A stretch of 64,000 bases of DNA. It comes from Himantopus leucocephalus. Its lineage: Eukaryota > Chordata > Aves > Charadriiformes > Recurvirostridae. Made by a program: the position numbers and the translations under genes. The number at the start of each line of letters is the position of its first letter. Positions within the stretch are counted from its first letter, which is position 1. The stretch lies in NCBI GenBank assembly GCA_003993805.1, contig RSEF01000004.1:19000571-19064570 (forward strand), given 5' to 3'. A model generated the notes under the pieces. It saw nothing but the letters and a program-made list of their open reading frames with translations. It was not told where the DNA came from and made no database searches. Below, one piece after another: positions 45,901 to 60,967 of the stretch.

Positions 45901-48900
45901 AAATTTCAGACTCAAAGGTCAAGTCATAGCCAGTGCTTGCAACGGACAGAGTTCAGTCAATCAGATTACCCTTCTTGATCCTACGCACGCTTTACTTCAA
46001 GTCTTCTTTGACGGTTTGACTGTCATTGTAAAATTTTGGGGACTGCGTTCTCTACTGTAATATTGCTTCTGCTTTGTGAGATGCCTCCGCTCAGTACAGA
46101 GATTGCCTTGGAGCCTAACCTTTATGACTATGTTTGGAGATAGTGTCCTTTTGATAAAAGCATGCGGCCTCTGGAATAAACAGGTCTTTTGTAAAGTTTC
46201 ACCATTTTGATCCTGAATGGAGTTTCTTCCTCCTTATTTTCCCTCAGGAGATTTTCTTCTAAATGGACACAAAGCCACTCTAGTTTGAAATACAGCTTGT
46301 TATCTTGGGAATAAGAAAAACATTTCTTAACTCAAAAACATGTCTCTAAATACACGGTTGAACAGGCTAAAGCTTAATGTTAGTTCTCAGAAGAAAATGT
46401 TCTTCTGTTTGTGAGGACAAAATTTTCTATCTATCTGTGAAGGAATACTGGAATATTTTAGCATCAAGGGACAAGAAGTGTGGGGAGCTTATGAATTTTG
46501 CATGACGTAAGTGTTGCTATCTGTATGCTTGAGAGGCCACTAGATGATTAAATTGGATATAGTTTTGTTGTGGAAGGAGCGATATGGATCCACATGCTCA
46601 ATGGTTATAGAACTACAGGGCAAGTGAACAAACAGATGGTAACTTACAGAATGACTATTAATCTCTCTGCTTCCCCTTACTCTGCAGCTGAAGAGACAGG
46701 GCCAGAGGTGATTTGGGCAGGGTATCCACCTCTAGGACACAATATGGAGCTCATCACAAAATTTTCTGGAAGGGGAATGAAACCAGATGTGCTGCAGAGT
46801 GAAACCTGGCACAAAACAGGTTACCCAGGCAGAGCAGGAGCTGAGGTGTCCTCTTTCCCCTACCTTACGTTTATATACCGGGGAAGACAGCTGGGAGAGA
46901 TCCTTTCCTGGGTACCAGCCAGCCCTGAGAAGAGAAATACTTCATATGACAAGCTTCAGATCTTGGAAACAGAGGGACGTACAGATGTGCCAGATGCTAA
47001 AGGCATATGGAATACTCAAGGTCACTGACTCGCATGTCTGTATGCTGCTGGAGGAAGGTACAGAGTATTCCAGCAGGACCTGAAGTTCTGAAGAAAATTC
47101 TTAGATGTGTAATTGTCTTTAGATAATCCTACACTTTTGGAAGAGAGGTATACCCTGGTTTGAACCAATTGAAAAAAGCATCAAAGGAAGAGAACAGCAC
47201 ATGCTGACCAGCCTGATACAGGAGAAGACGTCACTCTTATTTAATCCAAGCACTAACACAAAGCCATGATATGTGGTTTCTGGAGCAGAGAACTGACAAG
47301 CTTGCCGAATGGCCTGGCCAAGAGCCCAAAAGTCTGATAGCAAACTCAGCACGTGTGTAGACTGTTTAGTGGTTACAGTCTGTTTATTTCTGCTACGACT
47401 TTTGTTCTTGAATAAGTACGTCCTATTTAAGCTTCTGAAATCCGGAGTCAATGGCAAATGCTGCTGTTGTCCCTGAGAAAATGAAATGGCAGGTGCCACA
47501 CATCCCCACAGTGACCACAGTAAACCCCCTCTCCGGAGAGAGGCATCACCCCCAGATGGTGATGGGAGGGTTGACCTTTGAAGATGTGCTCCTGAGGAGG
47601 CCAGAAAAGGGAGAGGGATGGAAAGGCAGCTGGACTGAGGCAGCCTATGCCAACCCTCTGTGGGACAGAGTTTGCCCATCAGTACCCTGCAATAACAGGT
47701 ATAAAGTCTTGGCTTCCCTTTGCTCTCACTGAGAAAAAGCTCTTCAAAGCCACCTGCAGTTGTGCAGTCAGCATGCTGTTAATGTGCTCAGATATTACTG
47801 CCTTTTAGCCAAGCAGAATTTCTAGACTCCAAAGAAAGCACCGATTTGACTTTCTAAACTGCAATAAAATGCTAGATTTGAAATATGCAAATCCAGAGTT
47901 ATCCTACCCCTCAACGGCATGCTATCAGCAAACATAGTTGGCTATAAAGAAGACAACTCACCACTCCCTTGAGCAAATTGGCTGAATGGATTTAAGTACC
48001 ACACATATTTGTGAGATTTTTTAACTACTTTATGAGGAGATAACAACGTAAGCAGAGGAGATGGAAGGAAAAGCCTAAAACCAGTAATTCTTCAGCTATC
48101 AACCTGGGGTCCACCATTACTGACTTTCCCTGCAGAAACGTAAGTCATTGCTTTTCAGTATAAGATAAAAAAACCTCTGGAAATTGTTGCCAGAAGATAT
48201 TTTTAGCATCAGAGGCACAAGCCTGAGATCTACTTGGGCACTTCTTTGCCAAGTTAACGGTCCCAGTAAAATAAATGGGACAATACTCATACAAAAGTGC
48301 TGCATAACCAGACTCCTCATTAGACTGCTAAAAAGACATGATTAGTGCTAGAGTATTTATCTCAGAAGGTATCTTTAGTTTGCTTTACTATCTAGCTTTG
48401 TTTCCTAAACAAAAAGTTGTAAGTCCATTTTTTTGATACTGCAAATTCAAACAATTTTGCTCATGAGTATCTTCAATGAAATTAAGTAGAAATAGTCATA
48501 TCACATCAATGGTGTGACATATACGACATAGTATTTATGTGTGAAAATGCCTGCAGGATTTGGTTGCAAAACAATGGACTGATAATGTTCAACTGAAACT
48601 GGTTGAAACAGTCCTAAAATCCAACTGCAAGAAAATTTTAACATCTTCTAGAAATATTTGAGATAATTTAGGATAAATTTTTCATGGAAATGTCACATTT
48701 TCACAATTTTGTGTAAATAAAGTTCAAAGGATGGGCAGTGGGCATAATACCGAAAAGGAGTCATTTAACAGTACAGAGATGGGCTCTATCAATACAATAA
48801 CGATAACAGAAAGGCTCTAATGATGCAAAAGTGTGGGCACTGTACAGCATACTGTAAAGTTTGGGAGAACCTGGAGGCCCCAAGAGCAAATCTTTAGTTA

Positions 48901-50591
48901 CACAGCCGCTAATCACATCGACAGAAAGCTGAATCAAACATTTGATAAAATTACTACTTCACTAGGTTTGAATTTAGAATGCTTGCAGAAGAAAATTCAA
49001 CAGTTATTTGCTGTACGGTTTGCTTGGTATATAGCTTTCATTTTAGGCACTGGAACGGTTTGATTCTTTTTTTTCTCTCACTTGCACAGTATAAGAAAAA
49101 GAGAGAACAAAATGTAAATGGAGTTAGAAAGATCAAACAAAAGGCTTGTTCCCCAGCTAAGAGTGGGCCCAAAGAGCTATTTAAGCTTGGCTCAGGAGTG
49201 CTCTCCTGCATCATTTTCTGAAGAGTGGACTGTGGGTATGGCGTTTTGCATCTTTTGCAAGAACATGAACAAATGAAAGGAGAAAAAAAAAAGTTTCTTT
49301 CACTTTGCTGTATGAATTTCCCCAAAGAGAGCACTCACCATATTGACTAAAAATACAGCGTAAAATGCAATGCTATGTATCAGTATCACAAGCATACTAG
49401 CTGTCAGAGGTATGGACCAGCATCGGCTTGCGTTACGTTCTCCTGAGCACCTCTTTCCTTCCTCTTGCTAGAGAGGCAACCAGCAGCTATGGGACCTGGC
49501 CGCGACTACAGCGACCCAGTCCCCACAGACTGGCCCTCGGTGATACACATCAAGGCTTGACAGGAACTGAGTATTTTGAGCAAGAACTCAGTGAACATAG
49601 CTTTTGCATTGCCCAGGGTTTAGCAGTGAGATCAGTTTGCTACTAGTACACAATAAAACATTTCTAAGAGATACGCTAACGCTTCATGAAATGTAAATGT
49701 TACTTTTGATCTATTCCATACTATAAACCCACAGTTACGTTTATGAAGTGGCAATAATCAGAGGGTTTTTCAGTCTTAATGTAAGTGAATTCCCACATGC
49801 CTATGAATAAACAAGCCGCATGGGTTTGGTTCCATACCAACACCAGCTTTGCAGTGCACCCAGGCAGCAGGGACCTGTCCTGCTTCCACTCCCCGCGATG
49901 TGTATTTGTTACTACACCTCTTAAAGCCCGTTGCACAGCACAGCCAGTGGCACAGGCACTCTGCGTCGCACCCTGGGATGGCCAGGGGGTATGAGCGTTC
50001 CTCCGAGAGACAGCAAACACCAGGAAGGCCATGCAATAGCAAAACAGTCACCCAAAAGTGCATCTTCCCCAATAAAGGTGTTTAGACTCTATCACCTACA
50101 ATTCAAGCCTGTCAACAGCACCGGCTGTGCAGAGGGAAGGGCTTTATGTACCAAAAAGTGCTAATGAGCTGTTTGGACTACCAGCTGAATTTTTCATTAG
50201 CAACATTTCCATTTGGGAACTCTTTAACATGATCCAAAACTACTTTACTGGCTTTTTATTTCTTGTTTCATGTTCCACTTAACAAACTGCACCTGTCTTG
50301 CAGTCCCTACAAGTAGCCCTGATGCCAGAAATGTTCCTTTGGCAGCTGAGGTTTTAGGTTCTTAACCTACTTAAAAATAATTCATTATTAACATTTGGGA
50401 AAAAATATCACAGAGACATTTCCTGATAGGTTACATGTAAGTGCTGCCACCGACTATAAGCATCACTGAGGCATTTTAATTTTACTAGGTAACCGTCCAG
50501 TTGTTGGGACTCGTATCTCAATGCATATTTAATTAACTTCTAGAAACAGACAGTTCTGGAAACGGTAACGATGTCTGTCACAGAGAGATCA

Positions 50592-50828
<237 letters not shown>

Positions 50829-53055
50829 TTAAAAACAGAACAAAAATAAAAACTATGTTGTATGTTGAATGTTTGACAAAGAGTTCACAAAAACTTGCAT
50901 CGCCTAAAGGGACAGGGACTAGCTAACAGCCTGCAACTGCTTCATTACTTGAGAAAGAAATAGTGTGGGGACCAGTTTCTTCTTTCAGCTACACCACTGC
51001 CAAAGTCACTGACTTCAGCAGAATTGCTCGGCGGTATATTACTGTGAGGCGTATCAGAATCTGTCCAATATATCATATTATGATCCTCTCAGGGATGTTT
51101 ATGGTCGTGCTGGGGTCCGTGCCAGCTGAGAATAGGAGCCTGCAGCCATTACTTGGGCAGAAGTCCATCAGCTTGAAGAGCCGGACAGAAGGGGTAATTT
51201 GCCTGTGCAGACTGCAGCAATGGGTCATTAACTGGCAAAGATCCAAGCGCCGCACAAGAATGCCAATTTAGTCATTGTACTGGTTATTGGAGCCACAAAC
51301 CACTGGAGAATATTTTACTGATATTCACTTTGATTTCAAAAAATGTTTTTAAATATGGAGTCTAGCAGCATTAACCACACTTCCAACGCTTTCATTAAGG
51401 TAATACCAACTCATTTAGCAGCCTCAACAGAGGAGAGAAGCAGCACAGAATGACCAAAGACTGCACAGCAGGAAATTAAACAAGCAAACAGCATTTCATT
51501 TCTTGTGAACAGCCGTGTCTGGGCTGCAGACCGAACCCAAGTCAAATCCCCAAGCAAAAGGTGGTGGAACTGCGAATGGTCATGTCCTTCAAGTCATGCT
51601 ACGTAGGAGCCATCAGAAATTGATTTGCATCCCTTTATTATAGTATGCAGCTGGGAATTCGGTGAATTACCTGTTTTGATTCAGGAAATTAAAATTTTTG
51701 CATAGTTCCAATTGTTTTAAATCTGGGTGGATGCCAATCAAAGAGAGAGGTCATCTACTTCAAGTACACACAGAGGTTTCCAGTGGAGTTTCTTTGTACA
51801 GAAGCATCCATGGGATCTGTGTTTCTGTCCAGGTAATTTATTTGCAAATCTTTCAGTCCAATCATTCAGTCATACTGTGGATTTCTTATCCACAGCCGGA
51901 TTTCAGAAGCTCAGAATGTCTTCACACACACAAACACATAGACATACAGGATCAACAATCAATTAATTGTGCTCTGTGATAACCAGTTCCCTACACTTAT
52001 GAAACTGAAAGGAGTGTGAGCTGCAGAGGAACAACATGTTCACTGCTTCGAATTATACCAATAGCTATTCTGGACTCCGATATCATTGTAGGGATACATC
52101 AATAACAAAGAACTGCAGTCTGATCTTCTGTAGGCTGCTGTAAATCTGTAGTGGCTGTCTGAAGCCAGAGGAGCTGCATCATTACCTCATTACAGATACA
52201 AACAAGGAAAGAGTGTGATTTTCTAGATTGCGGTTAGATTATTATAATTTACCACGTGACTTCCTTAAGTCTCACTCAAAAGCCATCACCTTCCCTGTGT
52301 ATGTAGCCTCCTTGATTCTTAATGCCTTTCTTTGTATGAATGCACTTTACCATCCCATGAAAGGTGGTGACAATTAATACGTACGTTGGTTCAGAATTCT
52401 TTCTGGCATCTTCTTTCCCCTGAGACTATTGAAAGGGAGGCATTTACATATGTATAGTACAATGAACTCAGTCTTCCTTAACATCGTATTTTACAAAAAT
52501 GGCTGTGATGTCTGTGACAGCATTGTGATTCCATTACATGTAGGAGGAAGATCTAAGCCTAAGATATTTGGTTGGCTGCAAATGAGGAATTTTGATGTAG
52601 GCACATAAATACCATTAATGGGGATTTACACTTGCTTTGTGTACAAAGATGTGCTTTTAAAAAAATATGATTCCACTAAGTAATGAATATTTACAACTTT
52701 GTTTCATCATTCATATAATGTTTAAGTATGAACCTTGAGCTTGCTATAAACAACAGAAAACAGTCCATAAGTCTATTTTTTTCACTCCAAATTGAACAAA
52801 ATAGTTCAATATATTATAAAAAATCATGACGCTTTAAAAAAATCCATAGCTCTATTTTTTACTAACAACATATACAAAACTTATGAATTGTCTCAAGGAA
52901 ACAAGTGAAAACGAACATGCTGGAAAGCAGATGCAGTTGGTTGACTGCCATGGACCCGGTTTCAGCTAACGCTGTTTGAGTCAGAGCTTGCTTTGTCAAA
53001 CCTTGAGTATCTCAGAAGAAAGCTGGGCAATTTTCCTAATTTTGTGCAATTGCAT

Positions 53056-53098
53056 GTTGGTGTGGGTGTGCGTGTGTGTGTTTCCGCATGCGTGTGTA
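53056..53098. repeat. imperfect (TG)n tract
   Basis: An interrupted TG/CG run (GGTGTGGGTGTGCGTGTGTG and on) in intron 3. It is a simple repeat, possibly able to form Z-DNA but with no further evidence. Confidence 0.8.
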
Positions 53099-53504
53099 TT
53101 AGTCAGTGGTTATCATTTCAAGAAAGAGAAGAGCAAGGTTACTCAGCAGCCTTTCTCCTAAGCATGAAAATATAATTACAGTAATCCTAGCGTGAAAAAG
53201 TTCCAGAGCTTCATCATTTCTGTCTTCTCTACCTCCTGCTTCTCCTTGTCACACCAAGTCTTTACAATCGCAGTCCCCTCTGCCCTTGTCAGTTCTTCTC
53301 CCTATGGTCACAGTCTGTGCTGTGCCAGCTCGCCTCTCTCAGGCCCTTTCCCTCTCCCGTCCCCACTTTGAGAAGTACCATTTGCCCTTCCTGCGACGGC
53401 TCATTAGGCCAGTCCTCTGACGACCTTTACAAAGCCCATTCCCCTTGCTTTACAAAAGCACGGTCCAAACCTCCTGCCTTCAGGAAGGCAGCACACTCGC
53501 ATCT

Positions 53505-53578
53505 GCACAGCCACGCGTCCCCTGTGCCCACCCTCCCACCCGCACAGCCACGCGTCCCCTGTGCCCACCCTCCCACCC
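53505..53578. repeat. 37-base C-rich tandem repeat, two identical copies
   Basis: Two exact copies (53505-53541 and 53542-53578) of a 37-base unit starting GCACAGCCACGCGTCCCCTG sit in a C-rich, G-poor stretch. The exact identity implies a recent or polymorphic minisatellite. Confidence 0.93.
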
Positions 53579-55234
53579 CTCCCCACGCCCATTGCCTTCA
53601 GCACCAGTTACTACATTCTACGTTGTTACCCATTACGTGACATTTCTGTAAACATGTTCCAGGCTCCAGCTGTACTTCACCATTAAGAGAGCTGTTGCAT
53701 AAGCAGTGTGATTGTTTAAATAAAAAGACCATTTTATCTTCAAATGTGAACTTTTCTTTCTCCTTAGCATAACAATGGAAGCTGTGACAGTTCAGGGGTA
53801 CAGCCTGGGTAATGAATGGGGAAATTATTTTCCCTGTTTTATGCATGTCAGTGACCAGACCTGTACACCGAGCGTTTCCATTCTCTACCCTCCAGTAAAC
53901 ACGCCGTGTGAATGCTTCACAAGAGGTGCCCGCCCCTGAGCACCCCGGAGGAGCTCAACTCTCACGGGCGCCGCTCTTCTCATCCACCCGAAAGGAAACC
54001 AGCCAGCCACAGCAACTACCCCTACTTTGGAGTTTTTCTATGGTCTGCATCAGGTCTGCCCCAGAAGACTAGAGGACTGATAATTCACCACAGGTCTGTG
54101 AAGAAGCCATGAGGGAAACGCTTTCTGTTGCTGGTTTATACTACTTCAAACAATAAAGCCAAAAAATATTAGATAAGACAAGAAAAACTGACATCCTCCT
54201 AGAAGATCACAGCAATGAGACCACCTCAAAACAGGTTCATAACGCCATTACTAAAATTCGGAGGTTGTTCGTTCTACAGTCATTAACACAAATACAGACA
54301 ACAGGAAAAATTCATTCAGACCCCAATCTGATCTTTAAACCTCTTTTTTCTTAGTCGTACCTTGGACGTGAAAAAGCAGCAGGACCGAAGGCATGCGTTT
54401 CTCTGGAAGCACTGCCTCTGCGGCTGGCTCTTCTGATGGCGCCACATCCCTTCACTGCACTACGTTATTAACGCGTTGGCTTACCGATTTATAAATGTGT
54501 CTGGTCACAGCACGGCGGTGCCCACACTTGCCAGGTCATGCAGCAGACCCGTATTACATGTTGGTCCCTTTCAGCCGTGTACTGGGGAGAGGTTGCTCCT
54601 CCGGTCTTTGAATGCAATCACACAAGTCAATCTGATCTGCACCTACTAAAAGCTTAGAGAATCCTGGCCTTAATATTCAAATGTGTCATTGCCTGGCTTA
54701 TTCTTAAAATACTGGTCATTTAAAAGAGCTAACCCTCAGCTAAACAGTTTGCAAAACGACTGGGCTGGAGGCAGCTAACAAAACTGGATCAAAACAAGTG
54801 CACAGCTTACTACTACCCAGTGAGCTGAAGCAAGTATTCCGAGTTTCGCTGACTGAAGGTTGCAAAGAGGGAAAATATTCAATATAAATTTCCCTCAAAG
54901 CAGGGAAAATATGATTGGTTGTAATGCTCTCTCTGTACTTTAAACAACCCAGACAGAATTACATTCTAGGCAGTCCTCCCCGCAGCTGGATTAAGACACA
55001 AATCCACCCAGTATCTTCACACTTCTGCCAGGGAAGCAAAACCTGTATCTCAGTCTCTCAGACCATCCCTCTGATACGAGCATCTCTCAGCTGCCCCTAC
55101 TAACACAGGTGGAGGGGACATTTCACTCTTTTGCATCTATGAAAGCTTATGAAACTTTTCCCACATCCACGCAAGCAAAATTCACCTGAGCATTTTGCTC
55201 AGCCAGATGAAATTCCATGTACTACATCATTGAA

Positions 55235-55334
55235 NNNNNNNNNNNNNNNNNNNNNNNNNNNNNNNNNNNNNNNNNNNNNNNNNNNNNNNNNNNNNNNNNN
55301 NNNNNNNNNNNNNNNNNNNNNNNNNNNNNNNNNN
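55235..55334. other. assembly gap (100 N)
   Basis: Exactly 100 unresolved bases inside intron 3, the conventional size for a gap of unknown length. Confidence 0.99.
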
Positions 55335-56184
55335 ACTACTACACTGGAGTGCTCTTTCAGTCTAACACGTGTAAGATCAAATTATTAAATAAAAGTAGAA
55401 TAGCTGCATTCCATCTGCTTTTGACCTGATCACGTCTATCTGATAACCGGCATGTAAAGTGTAACACTCCGCTATTCTCGTAGCAAACAACCTTCTAGAC
55501 CAAGTAGCAAACACAGTCTAAATGTTATTTTTCTCTTCTGCTTTTTCTATTCAGTAAACCTCTAGCTTCCCCTGTACATATATTACATTATTGCAACCTG
55601 TCATCCATAAACAGACAAATCCACACAAACAGCTATGTCAGCTTGGTTGTGTGAATGTGAACTTGCCTGGCTCTAGAGGAGAATTTACAGGAACCATCTG
55701 GTCCACATTTGCTTGAGATGGGATAATGCTGAATGCAAGTAAAAGACTTTTTTTTTTTTTTTTTAAATGGCTCTTTCTGAATGCATTTCACCTTGATCTG
55801 TTCTTTCATAACAACCTTGTATCTAACTCACCCCTCATTTTACTCAAGTTTTAGGTCAGTGCAACTCCAGCGTTTTTGAATGAAGCTGTGCCAGTGTAAA
55901 ATGAGAGTAATGTAGTAAGGGACCAAAGAGTACAATAACCAAGGGCAGACATAAAGATGTCGTAAGTGATGCTGTCACCTCCGTAAAGGGACTTTTACAT
56001 ATGACTTTCACAATGATGTGGACAAGTGTCCTGGTGTAGGACAGATAGGTACACCTCAATACAACAACATGATCCAAAGTTTATTGAAAGAGATATGTTC
56101 TAGTTTTAGCTTTGCTATGCAAACCTTTGTTTAAATATTTCCAAGAGAATAATAATGGAGCGATTATAGTTTCTGGATGCAGAT

Positions 56185-56292
56185 CACGGAATCATAGAAT
56201 CATCTAGGTTGAAGGGACCTTTAAGAGCATCGCGTCCAACCATCAACCTAACACTGCCAAGTTACCACTAAGCCATGTCCCTAAGCACATTC
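56185..56292 (-). mobile_element. CR1 LINE 3' end, minus orientation
   Basis: A short reverse-oriented CR1 tail: CACGGAATCATAGAATCATC, then AGGTTGAAGGGACCTTTAAG, then CCAACCATCAACCTAACACT and CCATGTCCCTAAGCAC. It resembles the CR1 subtype of the nested copy at 36.9 kb. It is 5'-truncated to about 108 bases and has no coding content. Confidence 0.93.
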
Positions 56293-59200
56293 CAATGATA
56301 TTCCTGCCCAACACCGATTTCCCTGAGTGCCCTGAATCCTCCAGCAAGGATGCACTCCAAGTGACGTTAGCAAATTCAAAATAAACCATTTGCTGACTTA
56401 CAGTCTTGCACCCCACTGGTATGGGGAAGCTAACACCATAACCTAAGGACAACATCATAGCCTTGCCTAGATGCAGCCTTCTGTAGTGGCTTCTTTCCCT
56501 TCTATTCACCCTTGAGCACTTCTGTCCCACGACCCCACTATTTTGCAGCCTCACTTACTGCCTCTTGTATGGCGCAAGCTAGAATGAGTCCACACCAAGC
56601 TCTGCTGCTTGCAACACGCCAGCCTTCAGCTGAAGAGCCTTTGAATGATATAATCAGAATATAAGTTCCTTTGGGTAAAAAAGAAGAAACCAAGATACAC
56701 AGATATTACTAACCACTTCTTTCAGACCACCAAAGCTGTTTTTTTTCATTACTCCTGTGCAGTGGTTACTGAAGTAACCAGATCTAGTCACTGCGGATAG
56801 AAAACATCTCAGCCATAACCCTCTTGATGTCAGTTGCCATCAAGTTGACCATAGTGGGGCCTAAGCGAGATGCTTCGACCTTATTCTGTCCTTAACTTCA
56901 GCATGTTTGGATGACAGTCCCTTAGGTTCTCTTTACAGCTGACAGAGAGAGATGCCATGTAATTTTTCTGTGTTTGCAATATGCATGGAAATCAACGGAA
57001 GAAGATACAGACATGAAGTTGTGTAAGGCATCATCACGCAGGTATCACTCACAACTTTTACCTGCAATTGAGAAACTAAAAGAGAACAAAAATCCCAATG
57101 TGTTGACTAGCATTCAACTGATGAGGCTAATTACTGCACGTTAAAAATACATATCTAATTGTGTTTACATATTTATCTCAGCAAAAAGATTCTAATTAGG
57201 AGTCACAGAGTTAGCAATTATCAGACTGGAAAAGAAAACCTAACTTGTCTGCAAAACAACTGTAGCACATTCCATGTGAAGCCAGTTCTCAAAGGGAAAG
57301 CTTACAAAAACCAAAATCAGAGCATGCGCAGATGTCGCAAGACATGGTGAACTCGACTCATCTTTTGTGGACAATACTGACTTTGAGGAGATATATTTGG
57401 CCTATCGTGTGACTTGGAGAAAAATAGAAAATGAAAAGCCACCTGATAAATAATACAACAGTGTGCTGCTTCTCGGTGATGAGCCACGCTGTTGTACTGC
57501 CTTTCTCAAGGCTTCACTGTGGCTGGTCAGAGTGAGGTGGTGCAATGAATACTGCCGTTATTTCAGAAAAAAAAGGTGTGCTCCAGTGCTAACGCTGGCC
57601 TTCCCACTAGCATTGATGTGGCTATATGGATTTCCTTCCCCTCTTCCATGAGCCTGCGAAACTCCTGATGTACCCCTGCCTTAATGAAACGCTGCATTGG
57701 TTCAGAAGTACGTCACGCCTGGCCTGTACCTCCCGCAGAGTGGTCTGCACTTAACACAAAGCAGCGCACTTCCCACGAGATGTTTTTCCATCACCCAGTT
57801 TTCAGACAATTCTTACAAAAACGTTAACAATGTTAACAACAATGCTAAATAACGCTCAAAGCACTGCAAATTAACAGATTTATTGCAAACATTCCCATAT
57901 GAAAGAGGTAATAAATTATAATAATTTGGTACTAATAAATTTGACACAGAATAAAAAAATGATTTGGCCTATCCCATGCAGACAATTAGTAAGAGAGCAA
58001 ATTTTCAAATTCAGGTTCTCCTGATTCATATCTAGATTTATTTTCATTTCAAGCTGTAGCACAGTTGAACAGATACTTTTAAAGATTCCTATACTGCCTA
58101 CAAACACACTAGCCACTGAAATTATACAGTAAAAACATCAGTATGGTATCTCAGAATACACTTTCCTTCTATCTTATTTGCTAGAGTAAAATGAATAGCT
58201 ACCTAGCCCCCAGTGAACCGGGATACTGATGGGAAGTGTTATTTATTATTTCAGGTAAAGTTAAACAATTGTGATACAACTACAAATAGAGTTAAAAAGG
58301 AAAGTATTGTGTAGAATTATTATCTGAGAAAGAAAATAAAAATGAATTCTTTTTTTTAGCTTAAATAACTTTTTTAGTCAAATGAGAATATTAGTGCATT
58401 TAGTCTGTTATAGGCAATAAATGTTCTGGAAAAAGGAAACTTATCCTCTTATCAACAGCAGAGGATTTTGAAAATAGCTAAAACTTGGCCTCAAATATCA
58501 CTGCATTCATCTAAAGAGCTAAAAATGCAGTTTCAATGTATGCTGCTAACTTAAAATTATTAATAACACAAGTTAATTCTTTGCCAGGACATGCATATGG
58601 TTTTTAACGTGAGCATGCAAGAGTATTGCCGACTGCCTTCTTTTAAAAACATGTCTGGAACTGCTGAGTCTAAAAAATGATAAATATTATTCCTTTGAAG
58701 AAACAATCACAGGAGATTATGGTAATCAGACGATGAGTTCAAATACATATTCATCACAAAAAACCCCCACAACTGGATTCACCTCAGATAAATGTCTTGG
58801 AAAAAAAATTATGCTAGTTGAATTGTCCTCAAACATAGTGAAATTATTCTTTCTATCTGACCTTCAGTCAATCATGTTAGAAAAATATTTATTCCTCTCC
58901 CTAACCTTTATCTGCACTTTCTGTTTCTCAAACTACCTGAGCAAACAAATCTTTTGCCTCTGAGAATTTTCATTAACAGATGCTATCAGCCTTTCAAAGT
59001 CTGTCTTCATCAACATCTCACCCTTTGGTATCCAGCATTTTAATTGCCCTTGCAGCTGGAATGTGTCTCATGTCTCAACCCGTAAGTTAATTTCCTTTTA
59101 TTTATTCTGAACACTAAAAAAAAGATAGCAATCAAAGGGCGAGTACTGATTTTAAAAATATTCTGAAATTTAAATGAGTTTTTATGATAATATAAATGAT

Positions 59201-60935
59201 AATTTATGGATCCATACTCACAGTCTGCATGTGTGTTTCTTTTTAGTCATTCGATTATTTCTGCCAATGGTTAGCAACAAGCAGCTTTTATATAGCACTA
59301 TTACCTATATCATTTCAGTACAGCCATTTATCTTCATAACAATGACGTATTCATTAATTACAAGGTCTCCTATTAATTCAAAACGGGTCTGTATACCTCC
59401 TAGACCACTTGACAAAACAGATCTGGTCTGAATTGGTCTTGAACATACTAGTGTAGTTCTACCGCATTGATCAGAGCACAGAATATATCATCTAACCTGC
59501 CTTATACTGATCCTTCCTGTAGGGAAGCCACAGGAAGACAATTTACAAAGTTACCACAGAATTAACATGGCATCAATAGACAATATCTGACCCAGCAGAG
59601 AGCTCGGGGGTTACAAGTTTCAAAACATTTCAGGCAGCTGAGGTGGCAGAACGCGGACGTAGTGGTTCAGCGCTCTGTATCAGTGACCTAACGCCACCAC
59701 TTCTTGCACCATGATGTTCTGTGTATCAAAAAGACCTGGTTTATTCCGCAGGGTGGTGGCACACAACAGGCTCACATAACCTACAGAGTAAACACCCATT
59801 GCCATGCAGGAAATTCCTGGGTTTTTACCTGCTGTTGAAGAAAGAGACTAAAACAATGCCTTGCTTTTATTATTCAACCTTATAATCCCATTGGAATATC
59901 AGAGGTCTCATTCATTGTATCAAAACTCATTAAGAATTTTAGAATTAGCTATCCCTTCTCTGCTAACACACAGAATATTTTTTGGCGGCTGCTCTGTGCA
60001 ACTTCTAAGTGCAACTTCTAAGAGGTTGTAGCCAGTAACCTTAGATGGGCAAAAACACCCCCAGATTTAAGCATCTGTGGTCAGATACTGGATATGCTAT
60101 TCCTGATTTAGCTCAGGAAGGCACCTCAGATGAAATATTAGGCTGGATTATATAGAAATGTGCAAACATTTTAGCATAAATATTTGCTAAGCAAAGACAG
60201 GATTTGTGATTCATAAGTTTAGCTCTGGCTTCATTTCTCCAAGTGTCGATGTGCTCAGTTGGGGAAGGAAGGAAAGGGAGAGCGTTCTTGGAGTTGGCTT
60301 CACACGTCAGCAAGGGCTGGGCTTCAGATCTAGACTCTTCTACAGCATCCAAGACATTTATGACTACAGCACTCCCCCTTCCAGGACATTTTCCCCACAG
60401 ATGGGATTTTCCCCCCTCTATGGTGCCTTCCCAATTATTTTTATGCCCCACAACTGGAATTTGCACAGGAAGGTGTAACACAATTTTGATCAAAAAAAAA
60501 AAAAGTAACATTACCTAGGCATGCATAGCGTTTGTCTAATTTACTGCTCTGATAATTGATGGTTTAGAAATACGGTATGATGGTATTCCCGACTCAGGGA
60601 ATACCTGGTATGACTTCAAAGGCAATTTCAGCAGAGGCTCAACCTTACCATACATGATGACCTTGGACAAAAACTGGTCCTGCATATAAAGGACCTGCTG
60701 ATACAACTGACAGGCATATACCCTCAAAATATGTCCCAAAATTAGCATAATGGAAGTGTAAACTGCTGAATCACCACGAACACAGAACGGTATTGATAGA
60801 AGGTTACACATCCTTCAAGAACCAACCACCCTAGACCTGTGTTAACTGCTGCTGGACTATACACCCATATATATCCATGACTATACAGCAAAATCACTGA
60901 ACACGTAAAAGTATGTTTCTTAGTTTTAGATTATC

Positions 60936-60967
60936 AATAAAAATAAAATAAAATAAAATAAAAAATA
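60936..60967. repeat. (AAAAT)n microsatellite
   Basis: A pentanucleotide A-rich run (AATAAAATAAAATAAAATAA) in intron 3. It is a simple repeat. Confidence 0.9.
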
